A stretch of DNA of 64,000 bases from Mesorhizobium sp. Root552 (GTDB lineage: Bacteria > Pseudomonadota > Alphaproteobacteria > Rhizobiales > Rhizobiaceae): the NCBI RefSeq assembly GCF_001427285.1, contig NZ_LMFV01000062.1:2656-66655 (forward strand), read 5' to 3'. Below the pieces are notes generated by a model. The model worked only from the letters and a program-made list of their open reading frames with translations. It was not told the origin of the DNA and ran no database searches. The position numbers were made by a program, and so were the translations under genes. Positions within the stretch are counted from its first letter, which is position 1. Every line of letters starts with the position of its first letter. Shown here piece after piece: positions 26,486-35,350 of the stretch.

Positions 26486-27885
26486 GCCGCTGCATCCTTG
26501 GCCGTATCTCCGGTGTCGGGCACGCGCTCGGCGGCGATCGCGTCAAAGCTGCGGCCGTCGCCCTCGAGCGTGGCCTGCTTGCCGGTAAACGCCTGCCAGC
26601 GTCGGATGACCACGTCGCAAAAGGCTTCCGACAGCTCCAGCCCATAGACCTTTCGGTAGGTCTTTTCGCCCGCAATCAGCTGCGAGCCGGAGCCGGAAAA
26701 CGGCTCGTAACAGATATCGCCGGGATGGGTGTGCAACTGCATCGGCAGCGTGAACACCCGCACCGGTTTTGAGGTCGGATGCTCGCGCGTCTCGATTTCC
26801 GAGGACGGAATGTTCCACACCGTGGTCGGCCAGCTCTCGAACCCCTCGCGGTTGATGCGGGGCTTCTTGCCGCGACGCCATCCGAACAGGCAGGGCTCGT
26901 GCGCCCACAGCATCACCGAGCGCGTCAGCACCGGGCGGGATTTGGCCCAGATGATCTGCTGGTGATGCAGCACGTCGAACTGATCCCAGACCGTTTCCAG
27001 CATGCGCTGGCGGCGCGACGCATGCCAGCAATACCAGGCGACATCCTCGGCAATGGCATGGTCGATCGCCGTCTTGCAGAACGCCTCGTAAAACTGCGGG
27101 CCTTGACTGGAATCATCCCAGTGCGGCTGCTCGATGTAATCGTCGCCCCAGTCCTTGTTGGCGATCTTTTTCGCCCGCGCCGAGGCGTTCTTCTTCGTCG
27201 GATGGTTGGTGCCGTCGTAGTCGACCAGGTACGGCGGATCGGTGGCAAACAGCGCGGCGCGCTCGCCGTTCATCAGCCGGGTGACATCGACACCATCGGT
27301 GGAATCGCCGCACAGCAGCCGGTGTCCGTCCAGCAGCCACAGATCGCCGCGCCGTGTCACCGGCGTTGCCGGAACTTCCGGAATGGCGTCGTCCTCGGTC
27401 AGGCCATCCTGTTCGTCATGGCTGCCGTAAAGCAGGTTCTGCAACTCGTCGTCGCCGAAGCCGGTGAGACCGAGATCGAAGCCGGCCTCCTGCAGGTCGG
27501 ACAGTTCGAGCGCCAGCAGTTCCTCGTCCCAGCCGGCATTCATGGCGATGCGGTTGTCGGCGAGCACAAGCGCCCGGCGCTGCGTCTCCGACAGTCCCGT
27601 CAGCACGATCGTCGGCACCGTCTCCATACCGAGCTTGCGCGCCGCCAGCACGCGGCCATGACCGGCAATCAGCGTGCCATCCTCGGCAATCAGCACCGGG
27701 TTGGTGAAGCCGAAGGCGCGGATCGACCCGGCGATCTCGGCCACCTGCGCATCCGAATGCGTGCGGGCATTGCGCGCATAGGGCACCAGCTCATCGAGAC
27801 GGCGGTATTCGACGGCGAGTTGGCGGGCGGCAACGCCAAGGTCAGCAGCGCCAAGATCAGTTGCGGGCACACAATATCCCTTCAA
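26482..27885 (-). CDS. ParB-domain DNA methyltransferase (right element)
   Basis: A 467-residue enzyme with the same two-part plan as the methyltransferase at 62-1378. The ParB-like part has PYARNARTHSDAQVAEIAGS and GHGRVLAARKLG; the catalytic part has DPPYLVDYDG and, later, EPFSGSGSQLIAGE, again beta-class order. It probably modifies element DNA before packaging, since it lies just ahead of the terminase genes. The apparent start is TTG at 27885 with AATTGAAGGGA around it; an ATG at 27898 is out of frame, so the exact start is uncertain. The segment between motif IV and motif I is longer than in the left copy. Confidence 0.92.
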   Translation of the reverse strand: MKGYCVPATDLGAADLGVAARQLAVEYRRLDELVPYARNARTHSDAQVAEIAGSIRAFGFTNPVLIAEDGTLIAGHGRVLAARKLGMETVPTIVLTGLSETQRRALVLADNRIAMNAGWDEELLALELSDLQEAGFDLGLTGFGDDELQNLLYGSHDEQDGLTEDDAIPEVPATPVTRRGDLWLLDGHRLLCGDSTDGVDVTRLMNGERAALFATDPPYLVDYDGTNHPTKKNASARAKKIANKDWGDDYIEQPHWDDSSQGPQFYEAFCKTAIDHAIAEDVAWYCWHASRRQRMLETVWDQFDVLHHQQIIWAKSRPVLTRSVMLWAHEPCLFGWRRGKKPRINREGFESWPTTVWNIPSSEIETREHPTSKPVRVFTLPMQLHTHPGDICYEPFSGSGSQLIAGEKTYRKVYGLELSEAFCDVVIRRWQAFTGKQATLEGDGRSFDAIAAERVPDTGDTAKDAAA

Positions 27886-28000
27886 TTCGAACGTTCATTT
27901 TATCGTCGCACCCCCCATCGCCATTTTGGCCACGGCTGCGTGTTTGGTGGCGCGCGGTCCTGGGGTCGAACTCTCCAGAGATTTGACCTCCCCGGGGGGC

Positions 28001-28345
28001 CTACGAGCCGCGCCGCACATTGCCGAAGCCGCCATCCTTCGCTGCGGTCTTCCTGCCGTGGCACGATGCGCACAGCGCCTGCCAGCGGCTGCGATCCCAG
28101 AACACCGTTTCGTTGCCATCGTGCGGATCGACGTGGTCGACGACGCTGGCCGGTCGGATCAGATCATGGCGCTCGCATTCCACGCACAGCGGATGATCGT
28201 GCAGGAAGGATGCGCGTTCTGTTCGCCAGCGCTTTGAGCGATAGAGCGCACGGGCCACCGGATTGCGCTGGCGGGCATAGTCCTGGTCACGCTCCCGCTT
28301 TTCGCGCCGGCCAACCGGGCGATGGATCGGCGGGCGGACAGGCAT
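28001..28345 (-). CDS. HNH endonuclease
   Basis: A 114-residue HNH nuclease. The start MPVRPPIHRPVGRREK at 28345 matches phage HNH proteins; the longer frame upstream is not protein-like. The motif comprises CVECERHDLIRPASVVDHVD, the histidine and asparagine region, and LCASCHGRKT, with two CxxC pairs for zinc. In HK97-type phages an HNH enzyme close to the terminase genes supports cohesive-end cutting; that position fits here, two genes before the small terminase. Confidence 0.88.
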   Translation of the reverse strand: MPVRPPIHRPVGRREKRERDQDYARQRNPVARALYRSKRWRTERASFLHDHPLCVECERHDLIRPASVVDHVDPHDGNETVFWDRSRWQALCASCHGRKTAAKDGGFGNVRRGS

Positions 28346-28518
28346 GGTGCTGATCTCGACGATGATGCTGATGACGATGGTGCTGGCAACGACAACGCCC
28401 GCGATGGATCGTCTCCGTCGCGGGCGCGCTGCTCTCCCGAGCATATCCAGAATCTACCCCAAACAAGCCGGTTTTGTCCGTTCGAAAACTGTCCGTCGAA
28501 CAGAGTTCTATCCGGTTC

Positions 28519-28953
28519 TCACGCTTGCGACGCACAAGCCAGTTCGATCACCTTGCGCCTCGACAGGTTGCGATTGAACCGCCGCCGGTTGAGCTTCAGG
28601 GCAATGAGGCACAGCGCATAAAGCCAGTGTTCGTTGGCTGCGGACCGCTGAAGCCCGACCCGGCCGCAGATCGCCTTCCAGCGCCAACCATGGGCTTTCA
28701 TCCAGACGATCCTGCCGTCAATCGGGTCAAGGCCGAAGGTCCAGGTCAGCGTTTCCTCCATCTGGCTGATGGCTGTGGGTGACGGCGTCAATCGCATCGG
28801 CTGGGGCTCCTGACCGACGAGGTCGGCGAACTCGTAGAAGTAATCCGGCCAGGTGTTGAAATATCCCTGCCGGCGCGGCGCCGGCAGACGGTTGAGAACT
28901 GCGGCGGCTTCTGCGAGCCGCCCCTCGACCATGCTCGGCGTCCAGCAGCTCAT
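28519..28953 (-). CDS. DUF6362 family protein
   Basis: A 144-residue protein with the DUF6362 pattern: VEGRLAEAAAVLNRLPAP, then PSPTAISQMEETLTWTFGLDP, DGRIVWMKAHGWRWKAI and a C-terminal LSRRKVIELAC. Sequence resembles a sigma-like or RinA/ArpU-type late-gene regulator fold, but that is inference; the family has no proven function known to me. It starts with an ATG overlapping the stop of the RuvC-like gene. Confidence 0.78.
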   Translation of the reverse strand: MSCWTPSMVEGRLAEAAAVLNRLPAPRRQGYFNTWPDYFYEFADLVGQEPQPMRLTPSPTAISQMEETLTWTFGLDPIDGRIVWMKAHGWRWKAICGRVGLQRSAANEHWLYALCLIALKLNRRRFNRNLSRRKVIELACASQA

Positions 28954-29489
28954 CGCACACCTCCCGCCGTTTCCGTCGCCCACAGCAACAGCGCGATGGC
29001 GTCGGCCTCGTTGTCGTCGGCGGGGCTGAAACCGCGGGCGCGAACAGCGGCAAGTACGGCCTCCTTGCCGGCGTTGCCCTTGCCGGTGGCGTGGCGTTTG
29101 ATGGTGCCGACCGGCACACCCTGATAAGCGACACCCTTCCGTTCGCACCAGGATGTGAGCGTGGCGAGGAAACCGCCGTAAAGGTGAGCGGCATCAGTGC
29201 CGAGATGCCGACGGACCTCCTCGAAATAGATGGTGGCCATCGGCCCTGACAGCCGGTCGATCTCGCCCAGCCAGTTGGCAAAGCGCAGATAGCGCATGCC
29301 ACCACCGTCGAAGCGGCCGGGACGCAGCGACAGCGTTCCGCTGGTGATCAGCCCGTCCGCATTGCGCAATGCCCAGCCGGTGGTCGTGCCAAGGTCGAGC
29401 GCGAGGACGCAGCGGTTGCGGAGCGTGTCGAGCGGCAGCGATTCAATCCTTGCGGCGTCGGATTTCTGGATCAGTGTCGGCTGAGCCAT
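28950..29489 (-). CDS. RuvC-like Holliday junction resolvase
   Basis: A 179-residue RNase H-fold nuclease of the phage RuvC-like type. The acidic residues of the active site are visible as ALDLGTTTGWA (Asp about 32), IYFEEVRRH (about 93) and DDNEADAIALLLW near the C-terminus. It would resolve branched DNA before packaging. It belongs to the replication and recombination block and is coupled to the DUF6362 gene. Confidence 0.88.
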   Translation of the reverse strand: MAQPTLIQKSDAARIESLPLDTLRNRCVLALDLGTTTGWALRNADGLITSGTLSLRPGRFDGGGMRYLRFANWLGEIDRLSGPMATIYFEEVRRHLGTDAAHLYGGFLATLTSWCERKGVAYQGVPVGTIKRHATGKGNAGKEAVLAAVRARGFSPADDNEADAIALLLWATETAGGVR

Positions 29490-29908
29490 GATGGGTCTCC
29501 TTTGCCGGTGGCTTGTCGTGGCGGAAGATGACGGCGGTCTGGTGCTTGGCGGTACGGGGTCGCCGTCGTCGGATCAATTCTCGGGGCCAGACTTGAGCCC
29601 GAGAAATTTGCCCAGGGGTAGGTGGTGACACTCCCGCGCTTAGCGGGGAGGTCACCTACCCCTTTAGGGGGGAGTTTTCCGAATTCTGAAATCTGCTCCA
29701 AGGCTTTGATCTGAAACAGAATTTCCAGAATCCGGCGCAGAATCCGGAAAGAACTTTCCGGATTCTGGAAAGCACCTTCCAAACCACTGAAAACAAACAG
29801 GAAAAGCCAGATTTCAGATTCTGCGTGGGGAGCAGATTCCACGGATTCTGGCCAGAATCCGGAGCTTTTGACCCAGAATCCGGAATACGGATTGGCGTGT
29901 CTCATCAT
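29471..29908 (-). CDS. Doubtful 145-residue frame filling the gap before the resolvase
   Basis: This frame starts with an ATG overlapping the RepA-like stop (ATGA) and ends 19 bases inside the resolvase gene, as a real gene of this tight operon would. But the translation (MMRHANPYSGFWVKSSGFW, later RQAPDRRHLPPRQATGK) has a repetitive start and a disordered tail, and I recognise nothing. The stretch also carries an 11-base repeat family in both orientations, so it may be a noncoding origin or regulatory region. No other gene is seen between 29490 and 29904. Confidence 0.3.
   Translation of the reverse strand: MMRHANPYSGFWVKSSGFWPESVESAPHAESEIWLFLFVFSGLEGAFQNPESSFRILRRILEILFQIKALEQISEFGKLPPKGVGDLPAKRGSVTTYPWANFSGSSLAPRIDPTTATPYRQAPDRRHLPPRQATGKGDPSWLSRH
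29725..29883. repeat. Iteron-like family CCAGAATCCGG in both orientations
   Basis: Exact or one-off copies of CCAGAATCCGG lie at 29725-29735, 29737-29747 (GCAGAATCCGG), 29852-29862 and 29873-29883; the complement CCGGATTCTGG is at 29758-29768 and CGGATTCTGG at 29842-29851. The copies at 29842-29861 abut head to head to make a perfect 20-base palindrome. The array lies directly beyond the RepA-like primase-helicase gene. Iterons beside a replication gene are the usual form of a plasmid or phage origin. Confidence 0.8.
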
Positions 29909-32289
29909 GCCTCGTCCTCCTCGTGATAGACCCAGACAGAGGAGTTCTCGACGGGAAGGACGGCACCGGTCTGCGGGCATTTGTAGTGGCTGGGCAGAAC
30001 CGGGATGAGCTCCGGCGCGACCTCGCCCGTGTCGGGATCGACGGTCTCGCCACCTGTGCCGAACAGCATGCCCTCGACGCAGAGATAGCCGTACTTGCTC
30101 CGCTCCGCGGCCAAGCCGATCCGCGTGGCGGCGGGTCCGCGAATGAATTTCACGTTGCCTTTGGTCGCGAGAACGCTGAGCCGATCGTGGACAATGGTCC
30201 GTCCGCCGAGGCCCCCGGTATTCTCGAAGGCCTCTGAGAACTGCGCCAATGTGTAGAGCTTGCCGCGTCGTGCCTCCTCGTAGAGCAGGCCGAGGATCAC
30301 ATCGCCTTTGCGCACACGCTCGGCGTCATGCCTGGCGCCGACTTCGGCACGCGCCAGCCGCTCGTTCATCGGGTTGAGTTCGACCCATCGGCCGTTGACC
30401 TTGTCGACGAGTTTTGCCGGCAACGCCGGGCCATTGCGCAATTCGATTTCCAGTCGCCGTTGGGATGACTCTTCGTCGGGGCGGTGCAGGATGAGGCCGG
30501 TGGTGTAAAATCCACGCAGGGCGCTGGCACCTGAGAGCGCGAGAAACGGATCGTCCTTCACCTGTTGCTTGGAAAGCTTTTTGGTATGGTGGACGAGGAC
30601 CACGCCGCAATCGGCATCGATGTGATCGCGCAGGACCTCGACGCGCTCTTTGAGGAAGAACATCATCGCGTCATTGTCGTTCTCGCCGCCGCCATCCGGC
30701 CCACCGTCGAAGAGGTTGCGGATCGGATCGATGCAGATGATGTCGACCGGATCGACCGGAAAGGCGCGCCGGATTGCTGCGGCGACACGCACGCTGCCCT
30801 CGTCATCGAGCAGCATCTGCAGCTTCGGAGTAGCGACAAGATTGTCGCGGGCGGCGGCGAGAATTTCCGGCGGCAGGCTTATGTGCTGCATGCGCTCGCG
30901 CAGATAATGATATTGGATCTCGGCCTGAAGGTAGAAGATCCGCAGCGGCCGTGGCGGGGTGAAGCCAAGGAAAGGCATGCCTGCCGCCATATGGACCAGA
31001 AGACTGATCAACAGGTCGCTCTTGCCGACTTTTGGCGCGCCGCCGAGCACCATGAGCCCACCTGGCGTCAGCACGCGCGGCGCGATGATGTCGGCAGGCA
31101 TGGGGCTGGTATCGTCGAGCAAGGCGCCCAGCGTGAAGGCGGGCAGCTCGTTTGGCGCGGGTGCTGCACTGTCGAGGCGAATGAGCGGAGGCCCGTATTT
31201 CTCGACATGGATGGCCCAGAGCCGCTCGGATTCGCGCTTCAACCGCTCGACCGGCCACTGGGGGCGCAGCATGGCAGCGTTGTATTCGCAGATCGCCTGC
31301 CAGCCTTCGTCCTTCGACAGCCGGCCATCATGCACCATGCGGATGTAATGGCCGATCGCCGCCGAAGCACCCTCGAAGCGTGACCAGTCATCCTGGGCGC
31401 CCTCGCGCACCGGCGTCACCAGCACATCGGCGACAGCGGGCTTGTCGGGCGTCGAGAAGTCGGGCTGGAGCGAAATGCCCGGCGCGGGCGGCATGTCGGT
31501 GACGGCCTCGATGAATTCCTCGAGATCGTGCTCGAGGCCGGTGTTCAGCTCGACAATGCGCACCTGCGTCTTGAGGCTATTCTTGTAATAGACCGAGCCT
31601 GCCACCCGGATCGGCTGATGCGCCGAGCGGAAATGCGTATCGCCACCCATCTTGGCGGCGATGTCGCCGCGCAGACGGCAGACGCGGGCGATGTCATCGC
31701 CCTGGGCGGGCTCGTTCAGCTTCCACCAGACATGGGCCTTACGCTGGCCCTCGGGCGTCGCCCCGCCGCTTTCCACCACCATGGTCGGCGGCCCAAGATG
31801 GCGCTCGAGATGGGCGCGCTTGGCGGCAATGTCACCGGTGTCGATGTCGACGACCACCGTCTGCATCTGCAAGATGTCGACGGCCTTGGCCTGACCCTTG
31901 GTGGCGACCGTGCCGGGGATGACATAGACGGCAGCTCCTTCGCGGCCGGCCCATGCTGCGAAGGTCGCCATCTTGTCGGCAACCGTGCTGTCGGCCTCGA
32001 TCCAGATATTGTGCGGGCGCCCGTCGAAGCCCTGACCCTTGTCGATGAAGCTGCGCACCGGGATCAGGCCTTCGCAATAGCCGAACACCACCTCCATGAA
32101 CCGGGCGATCTGGTCGGGATCGGGCTCGTCGCCGAACACGTCGACCTGGCCAGGCGCATCATTGAAGTCGCGCCACGGGTTGAAATGAACGATCTCGCCG
32201 GTGGCAGGTACTTCCACCTCGCTATCCTGCAGGTGGATCTGCGGTTGATGGGGACCCTCGATCAGGGTGTCGTCGCGCTCGTCGCTCAT
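29905..32289 (-). CDS. RepA-type replication ATPase with N-terminal primase-like domain
   Basis: A 794-residue protein. Residues about 45-290 resemble the RepB-type DNA primase/polymerase region of plasmid proteins (VVVDIDTGDI, then VESGGATPEGQRKAHVWW and HFRSAHQPIRVAGSVYYK). The second part is a RecA-fold AAA_25/RepA helicase with Walker A GGAPKVGKSDLL, IICIDPIRNLF and VVLVHHTKK. A winged-helix-like C-terminus follows. It is likely to start and drive replication of the right element, in place of the D5 primase of the left one. Its ATG overlaps the exonuclease stop by four bases. Confidence 0.87.
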   Translation of the reverse strand: MSDERDDTLIEGPHQPQIHLQDSEVEVPATGEIVHFNPWRDFNDAPGQVDVFGDEPDPDQIARFMEVVFGYCEGLIPVRSFIDKGQGFDGRPHNIWIEADSTVADKMATFAAWAGREGAAVYVIPGTVATKGQAKAVDILQMQTVVVDIDTGDIAAKRAHLERHLGPPTMVVESGGATPEGQRKAHVWWKLNEPAQGDDIARVCRLRGDIAAKMGGDTHFRSAHQPIRVAGSVYYKNSLKTQVRIVELNTGLEHDLEEFIEAVTDMPPAPGISLQPDFSTPDKPAVADVLVTPVREGAQDDWSRFEGASAAIGHYIRMVHDGRLSKDEGWQAICEYNAAMLRPQWPVERLKRESERLWAIHVEKYGPPLIRLDSAAPAPNELPAFTLGALLDDTSPMPADIIAPRVLTPGGLMVLGGAPKVGKSDLLISLLVHMAAGMPFLGFTPPRPLRIFYLQAEIQYHYLRERMQHISLPPEILAAARDNLVATPKLQMLLDDEGSVRVAAAIRRAFPVDPVDIICIDPIRNLFDGGPDGGGENDNDAMMFFLKERVEVLRDHIDADCGVVLVHHTKKLSKQQVKDDPFLALSGASALRGFYTTGLILHRPDEESSQRRLEIELRNGPALPAKLVDKVNGRWVELNPMNERLARAEVGARHDAERVRKGDVILGLLYEEARRGKLYTLAQFSEAFENTGGLGGRTIVHDRLSVLATKGNVKFIRGPAATRIGLAAERSKYGYLCVEGMLFGTGGETVDPDTGEVAPELIPVLPSHYKCPQTGAVLPVENSSVWVYHEEDEA

Positions 32290-33053
32290 GCCGGCAACCT
32301 CCAGCAGCGTTCAGCCCATGGGCAAAAGCGGCATTCGAAGAAATCCCGGGTGGTGGCGATGCGCGGCAGCAGCTCGCCAGCATCGGTTGCCTGCAGTATC
32401 CGCACGGCACGATCGCTGGCGGTCTGAGCGCGCCCAGCATCGAACGGCACCAACTCGTGGTGGAGCTCGGCGGTGTCTTTGTTGATGGCGGTGAACAGCG
32501 CCGGATTTGTCGCGATGCCGGGAACCTGCGGTTCCATGTAGGCCTGATAGACCGCGATCTGGGCGGCATAGACGGGCTTTGACTTCGCCACGCCCTCCTT
32601 GACGCAGGCGCGCCAGTTCTTTGCGTTCATGGTCTTGCATTCCCACAGCGCGGGAACGGCGAAGCCAAAACCTTGTGGCCCGGCAGCAATGATGCCGTCG
32701 ACATGACCGCGGATGCGTCCGCCTGCGACAGAAAAGCCGAACTGTTCGCCGTCGGGTCGGTTGCCCTTGCGCGTATAGAGATCGAAGCCGGCGGCGCGCA
32801 GCCACTGGATAGCCAGATCCTCGAGCTGGTGACCGATGGCGAAGATGCGCAGCGTCTGGCCGGTAAAGCCGGCGCCGTCGTCCTTGGGCGTCGCCGTAAA
32901 CTCGAACTGCAGGGCGCGCTCGCAGGCAACACCGAGACGAGAGCCGCCAAGGTAATCGCGCGGCGGCGTGGCCTCGTTCTCGGCGACAAGTGCTGCATCG
33001 ATGGCTGTGTTGATGTGGTCGGCGAAGCCCGGGCGGCGATTATAGTCCAGCAT
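32286..33053 (-). CDS. PD-(D/E)XK exonuclease, Cas4/RecB-like
   Basis: A 255-residue nuclease. The catalytic core reads RGHVDGIIAAG, WECKT and YAAQIAVYQ, the D, ExK and Q-x3-Y motifs of the RecB family. Four cysteines, one near GVACERAL and three in FFECRFCPWAERCW at the end, suggest an iron-sulfur cluster as in Cas4 and AddB. It probably resects DNA ends for annealing by the recombination proteins encoded upstream. Confidence 0.88.
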   Translation of the reverse strand: MLDYNRRPGFADHINTAIDAALVAENEATPPRDYLGGSRLGVACERALQFEFTATPKDDGAGFTGQTLRIFAIGHQLEDLAIQWLRAAGFDLYTRKGNRPDGEQFGFSVAGGRIRGHVDGIIAAGPQGFGFAVPALWECKTMNAKNWRACVKEGVAKSKPVYAAQIAVYQAYMEPQVPGIATNPALFTAINKDTAELHHELVPFDAGRAQTASDRAVRILQATDAGELLPRIATTRDFFECRFCPWAERCWRLPA

Positions 33054-33438
33054 GATCGCCTCCCTCGTAGCGACGGTGCGCGCGCCCGTGGCAGATCGAG
33101 CACAGCCATTCGACAGCGAGTGGCTGCGAATAGTCGTGGTGGTGAGCTTCGAGTTCGGTCACACAGCCGCAGCGCTGGCACCAGACGGGCACGATGATCC
33201 GGCAGCTCAGAATCGCTTTCCTGACAATGCAGTGGGCACGGTGCTTTTCGGCATGCCGCGTGCGGTATCGGCGTTGTGCTTCGCGATGTCGCTTCGGATC
33301 CCTGCAGTTCTGAGCATAGATTCGTTGGTACTCACGCCGGCAATCTCGACACCAGCTCTGTCGACCGTCCGCGCTCAGCTTCCGACGACCAAATTCGCCG
33401 AGGTCCTTTTCGACGCCACATTTTGTGCAGAGTTTCAT
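33040..33438 (-). CDS. Zinc-finger HNH-like protein
   Basis: A 132-residue protein. The N-terminal MKLCTKCGVEKDLGEFGRR with a following CRDCRREY is a zinc-ribbon common in phage HNH proteins. The C-terminal CQRCGCVTELEAHHHDYSQP and LCSICHGRAHRRYE make a second cysteine-histidine site with a possible nuclease histidine (AHHHDY). It could be a homing-type or recombination nuclease. The ATG at 33438 overlaps the preceding stop (TGATG). Confidence 0.75.
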   Translation of the reverse strand: MKLCTKCGVEKDLGEFGRRKLSADGRQSWCRDCRREYQRIYAQNCRDPKRHREAQRRYRTRHAEKHRAHCIVRKAILSCRIIVPVWCQRCGCVTELEAHHHDYSQPLAVEWLCSICHGRAHRRYEGGDHAGL

Positions 33439-33656
33439 CAGAACGGCACCTCCGGAACGAGGGTGGGATTGGCGGCGGCGTGTTCCCGAAGCGCGTCCTG
33501 GAAACCGGTGGCGGTCACCTCGATCAGGGTCAGCACCTGCTGTTCGGAAAGATCGGCAAGCCGGGTCTGCCAGCCGATCTCCTCCATGATCTCGGCGACC
33601 GGCTTCATGGCACTGCGGATCGCTGCCTGTTCGGCTTCGGTCGGGTCGATCATCAT
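33438..33656 (-). CDS. Small phage protein, possibly DUF6511-like
   Basis: A 72-residue helical protein starting MMIDPTEAEQAAIRSAMKPV, with ADLSEQQVLTLIEVTATGFQDAL in the middle. The beginning IDPT-x-E and the central helix remind me of DUF6511, with low certainty. It overlaps its neighbours by four bases at the upstream side and one at the downstream side, so it is certainly part of the operon. Confidence 0.68.
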   Translation of the reverse strand: MMIDPTEAEQAAIRSAMKPVAEIMEEIGWQTRLADLSEQQVLTLIEVTATGFQDALREHAAANPTLVPEVPF

Positions 33657-35335
33657 GCCGCCCTCGCCAGGTCCTGTCCGTCCGCACCGAAGACGAGGCT
33701 GCGGATGGCGGCGCGGTTGAACTGGAAGGAGAGCAGCGCCGAAGCCTGATAGCGGGTCAGCCCGAAATCATGCCGGTAGTCGGCCGGAAGGTACGCCAGC
33801 TGCCGGTCGGTGGGCGGTTGCGACAACCAGCGCCGTGTCTTGTGGGCGCTCTCATCGGATTCGTGCTCGTTCAGCCAGTCGTCAGCGGCGGCCAGACACA
33901 CCATGCGCTCACCGATCGAGAGCAGGCGCGGCTCGATCCCTTTCGCCGCGCCGACCGCGTACCAGCGGCCACTGAGGAAAAAGACACCGGCCCACGCGGA
34001 GAAACCGTTGGCCATCAATGCGGCGTCGTCACCGAACAGATCGCACCAGCGGAAGCTGGAGCGCTTGAGGAGATCGATCTCCGACATCACAAAATCGGTG
34101 AGCGGAATGTCGCCAATGTCATCGTCGATGTTTTCGAAGACGAAACCGCAGAGCGGACATTCCTGACAGCCGAGCGGGATGTCCCCATCGCATTGCGGGC
34201 AGCATTTGGTCGGTACATCGCCGGACGCTTCGTGCCCGACGAGATCGACCTCCTGCTCGAGCGAGCCGTACATCAGGCTGGACGTGCCGAAATCGAGCAC
34301 GATGCAGTCGGTCTTGATAACGCCCGGATGCTCCTCGGGCGAGACTGTGCGCAAGCCCCGCCCGACCATCTGGATCATTGTCGATTTGAAGGAGCTCGGC
34401 CGCAGCAACACCACGCAGGACGTCGGCGGATGATCCCAACCTTCGGTCAGCACCGCGACATTGACGACGATCCGCAATTCGCCGGCGGCATAGGCGGCAA
34501 GCACCGATTTGCGCTCGCTATCCCCCATCTCGCCATGGACGAGACCTGCGGCAATGCCGGCGGCCTTGAAGGCGTCGGCAACGCTACGGGCATGGTCGAC
34601 CGTCGAGCAGAACACCACGGTCTGCCGATCGGCGGCCTTGTCCTTCCAGTGCTGGACGACTGCATCGGTGACCGGGGCGCAGTTCATGATGCGCTCGACC
34701 TCGCCCATGTCGAAATCGCTGGCGGTCTTGCGCACCCTGGCCAGTTCGTCCTTGACGCCGACGTCGATGACGAAGGTACGGGGCGGCACCAGATGCCCCG
34801 AACGGATCAATTCGCCAATGCGGATCTGGTCGGCAACGTTGGAGAAGACCTCGTGAAGACCCTTGCGATCACCACGGTTGGGTGTTGCGGTGACACCGAA
34901 GATGCGGCAGGCGGGATTGCGCTTGAACGCCTCATCAATGATACGGCGGTAGCTGTCGGCCGTGGCGTGATGCGCCTCATCGATGACCAGCAGATCGAGC
35001 GTGGGCATGGCGGAAAGGTTGGTGCTGCGCGACAAGGTCTGCACCATGGCGAAGGTGACCCGGCCATTCCAGGATTTGTGACTGGCATCGACCACCGAGG
35101 TGGTAATGGCAGGATTGACGCGGGCGAACTTCTGCCGGTTCTGAACGGTCAGTTCGTCGCGATGGGCGAGAACGGCTGCCTTTGCATCAGTACCGCCGAT
35201 CATCTTCCCGGCGACGGCCGACAACATGATGGTCTTGCCGGCGCCGGTCGGCGCAACGCCGAGCGTATTGGCGTGGGTGTCGAGCGCAGACAGGCTACGC
35301 TCGACAAAGAGTATCTGGCGAGGACGAAGCAACAT
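33653..35335 (-). CDS. DEAD/DEAH-box helicase (SSL2-like) with zinc ribbon
   Basis: A 560-residue SF2 helicase. Motif I APTGAGKT (near 28-35), motif II VIDEAHHATADSY, motif III FGVTATPNR, and motif VI QMVGRGLRT are all present. After the helicase core a CPQCDG...CQECPLCGF zinc ribbon and a long C-terminal domain follow. In phages such enzymes unwind the origin or recombination intermediates. It is next to the Sak4-like and single-strand-binding-like genes, which suggests a recombination-dependent replication unit. Confidence 0.9.
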   Translation of the reverse strand: MLLRPRQILFVERSLSALDTHANTLGVAPTGAGKTIMLSAVAGKMIGGTDAKAAVLAHRDELTVQNRQKFARVNPAITTSVVDASHKSWNGRVTFAMVQTLSRSTNLSAMPTLDLLVIDEAHHATADSYRRIIDEAFKRNPACRIFGVTATPNRGDRKGLHEVFSNVADQIRIGELIRSGHLVPPRTFVIDVGVKDELARVRKTASDFDMGEVERIMNCAPVTDAVVQHWKDKAADRQTVVFCSTVDHARSVADAFKAAGIAAGLVHGEMGDSERKSVLAAYAAGELRIVVNVAVLTEGWDHPPTSCVVLLRPSSFKSTMIQMVGRGLRTVSPEEHPGVIKTDCIVLDFGTSSLMYGSLEQEVDLVGHEASGDVPTKCCPQCDGDIPLGCQECPLCGFVFENIDDDIGDIPLTDFVMSEIDLLKRSSFRWCDLFGDDAALMANGFSAWAGVFFLSGRWYAVGAAKGIEPRLLSIGERMVCLAAADDWLNEHESDESAHKTRRWLSQPPTDRQLAYLPADYRHDFGLTRYQASALLSFQFNRAAIRSLVFGADGQDLARAA

Positions 35336-35350
35336 GGCCGGGCCCTCTCT

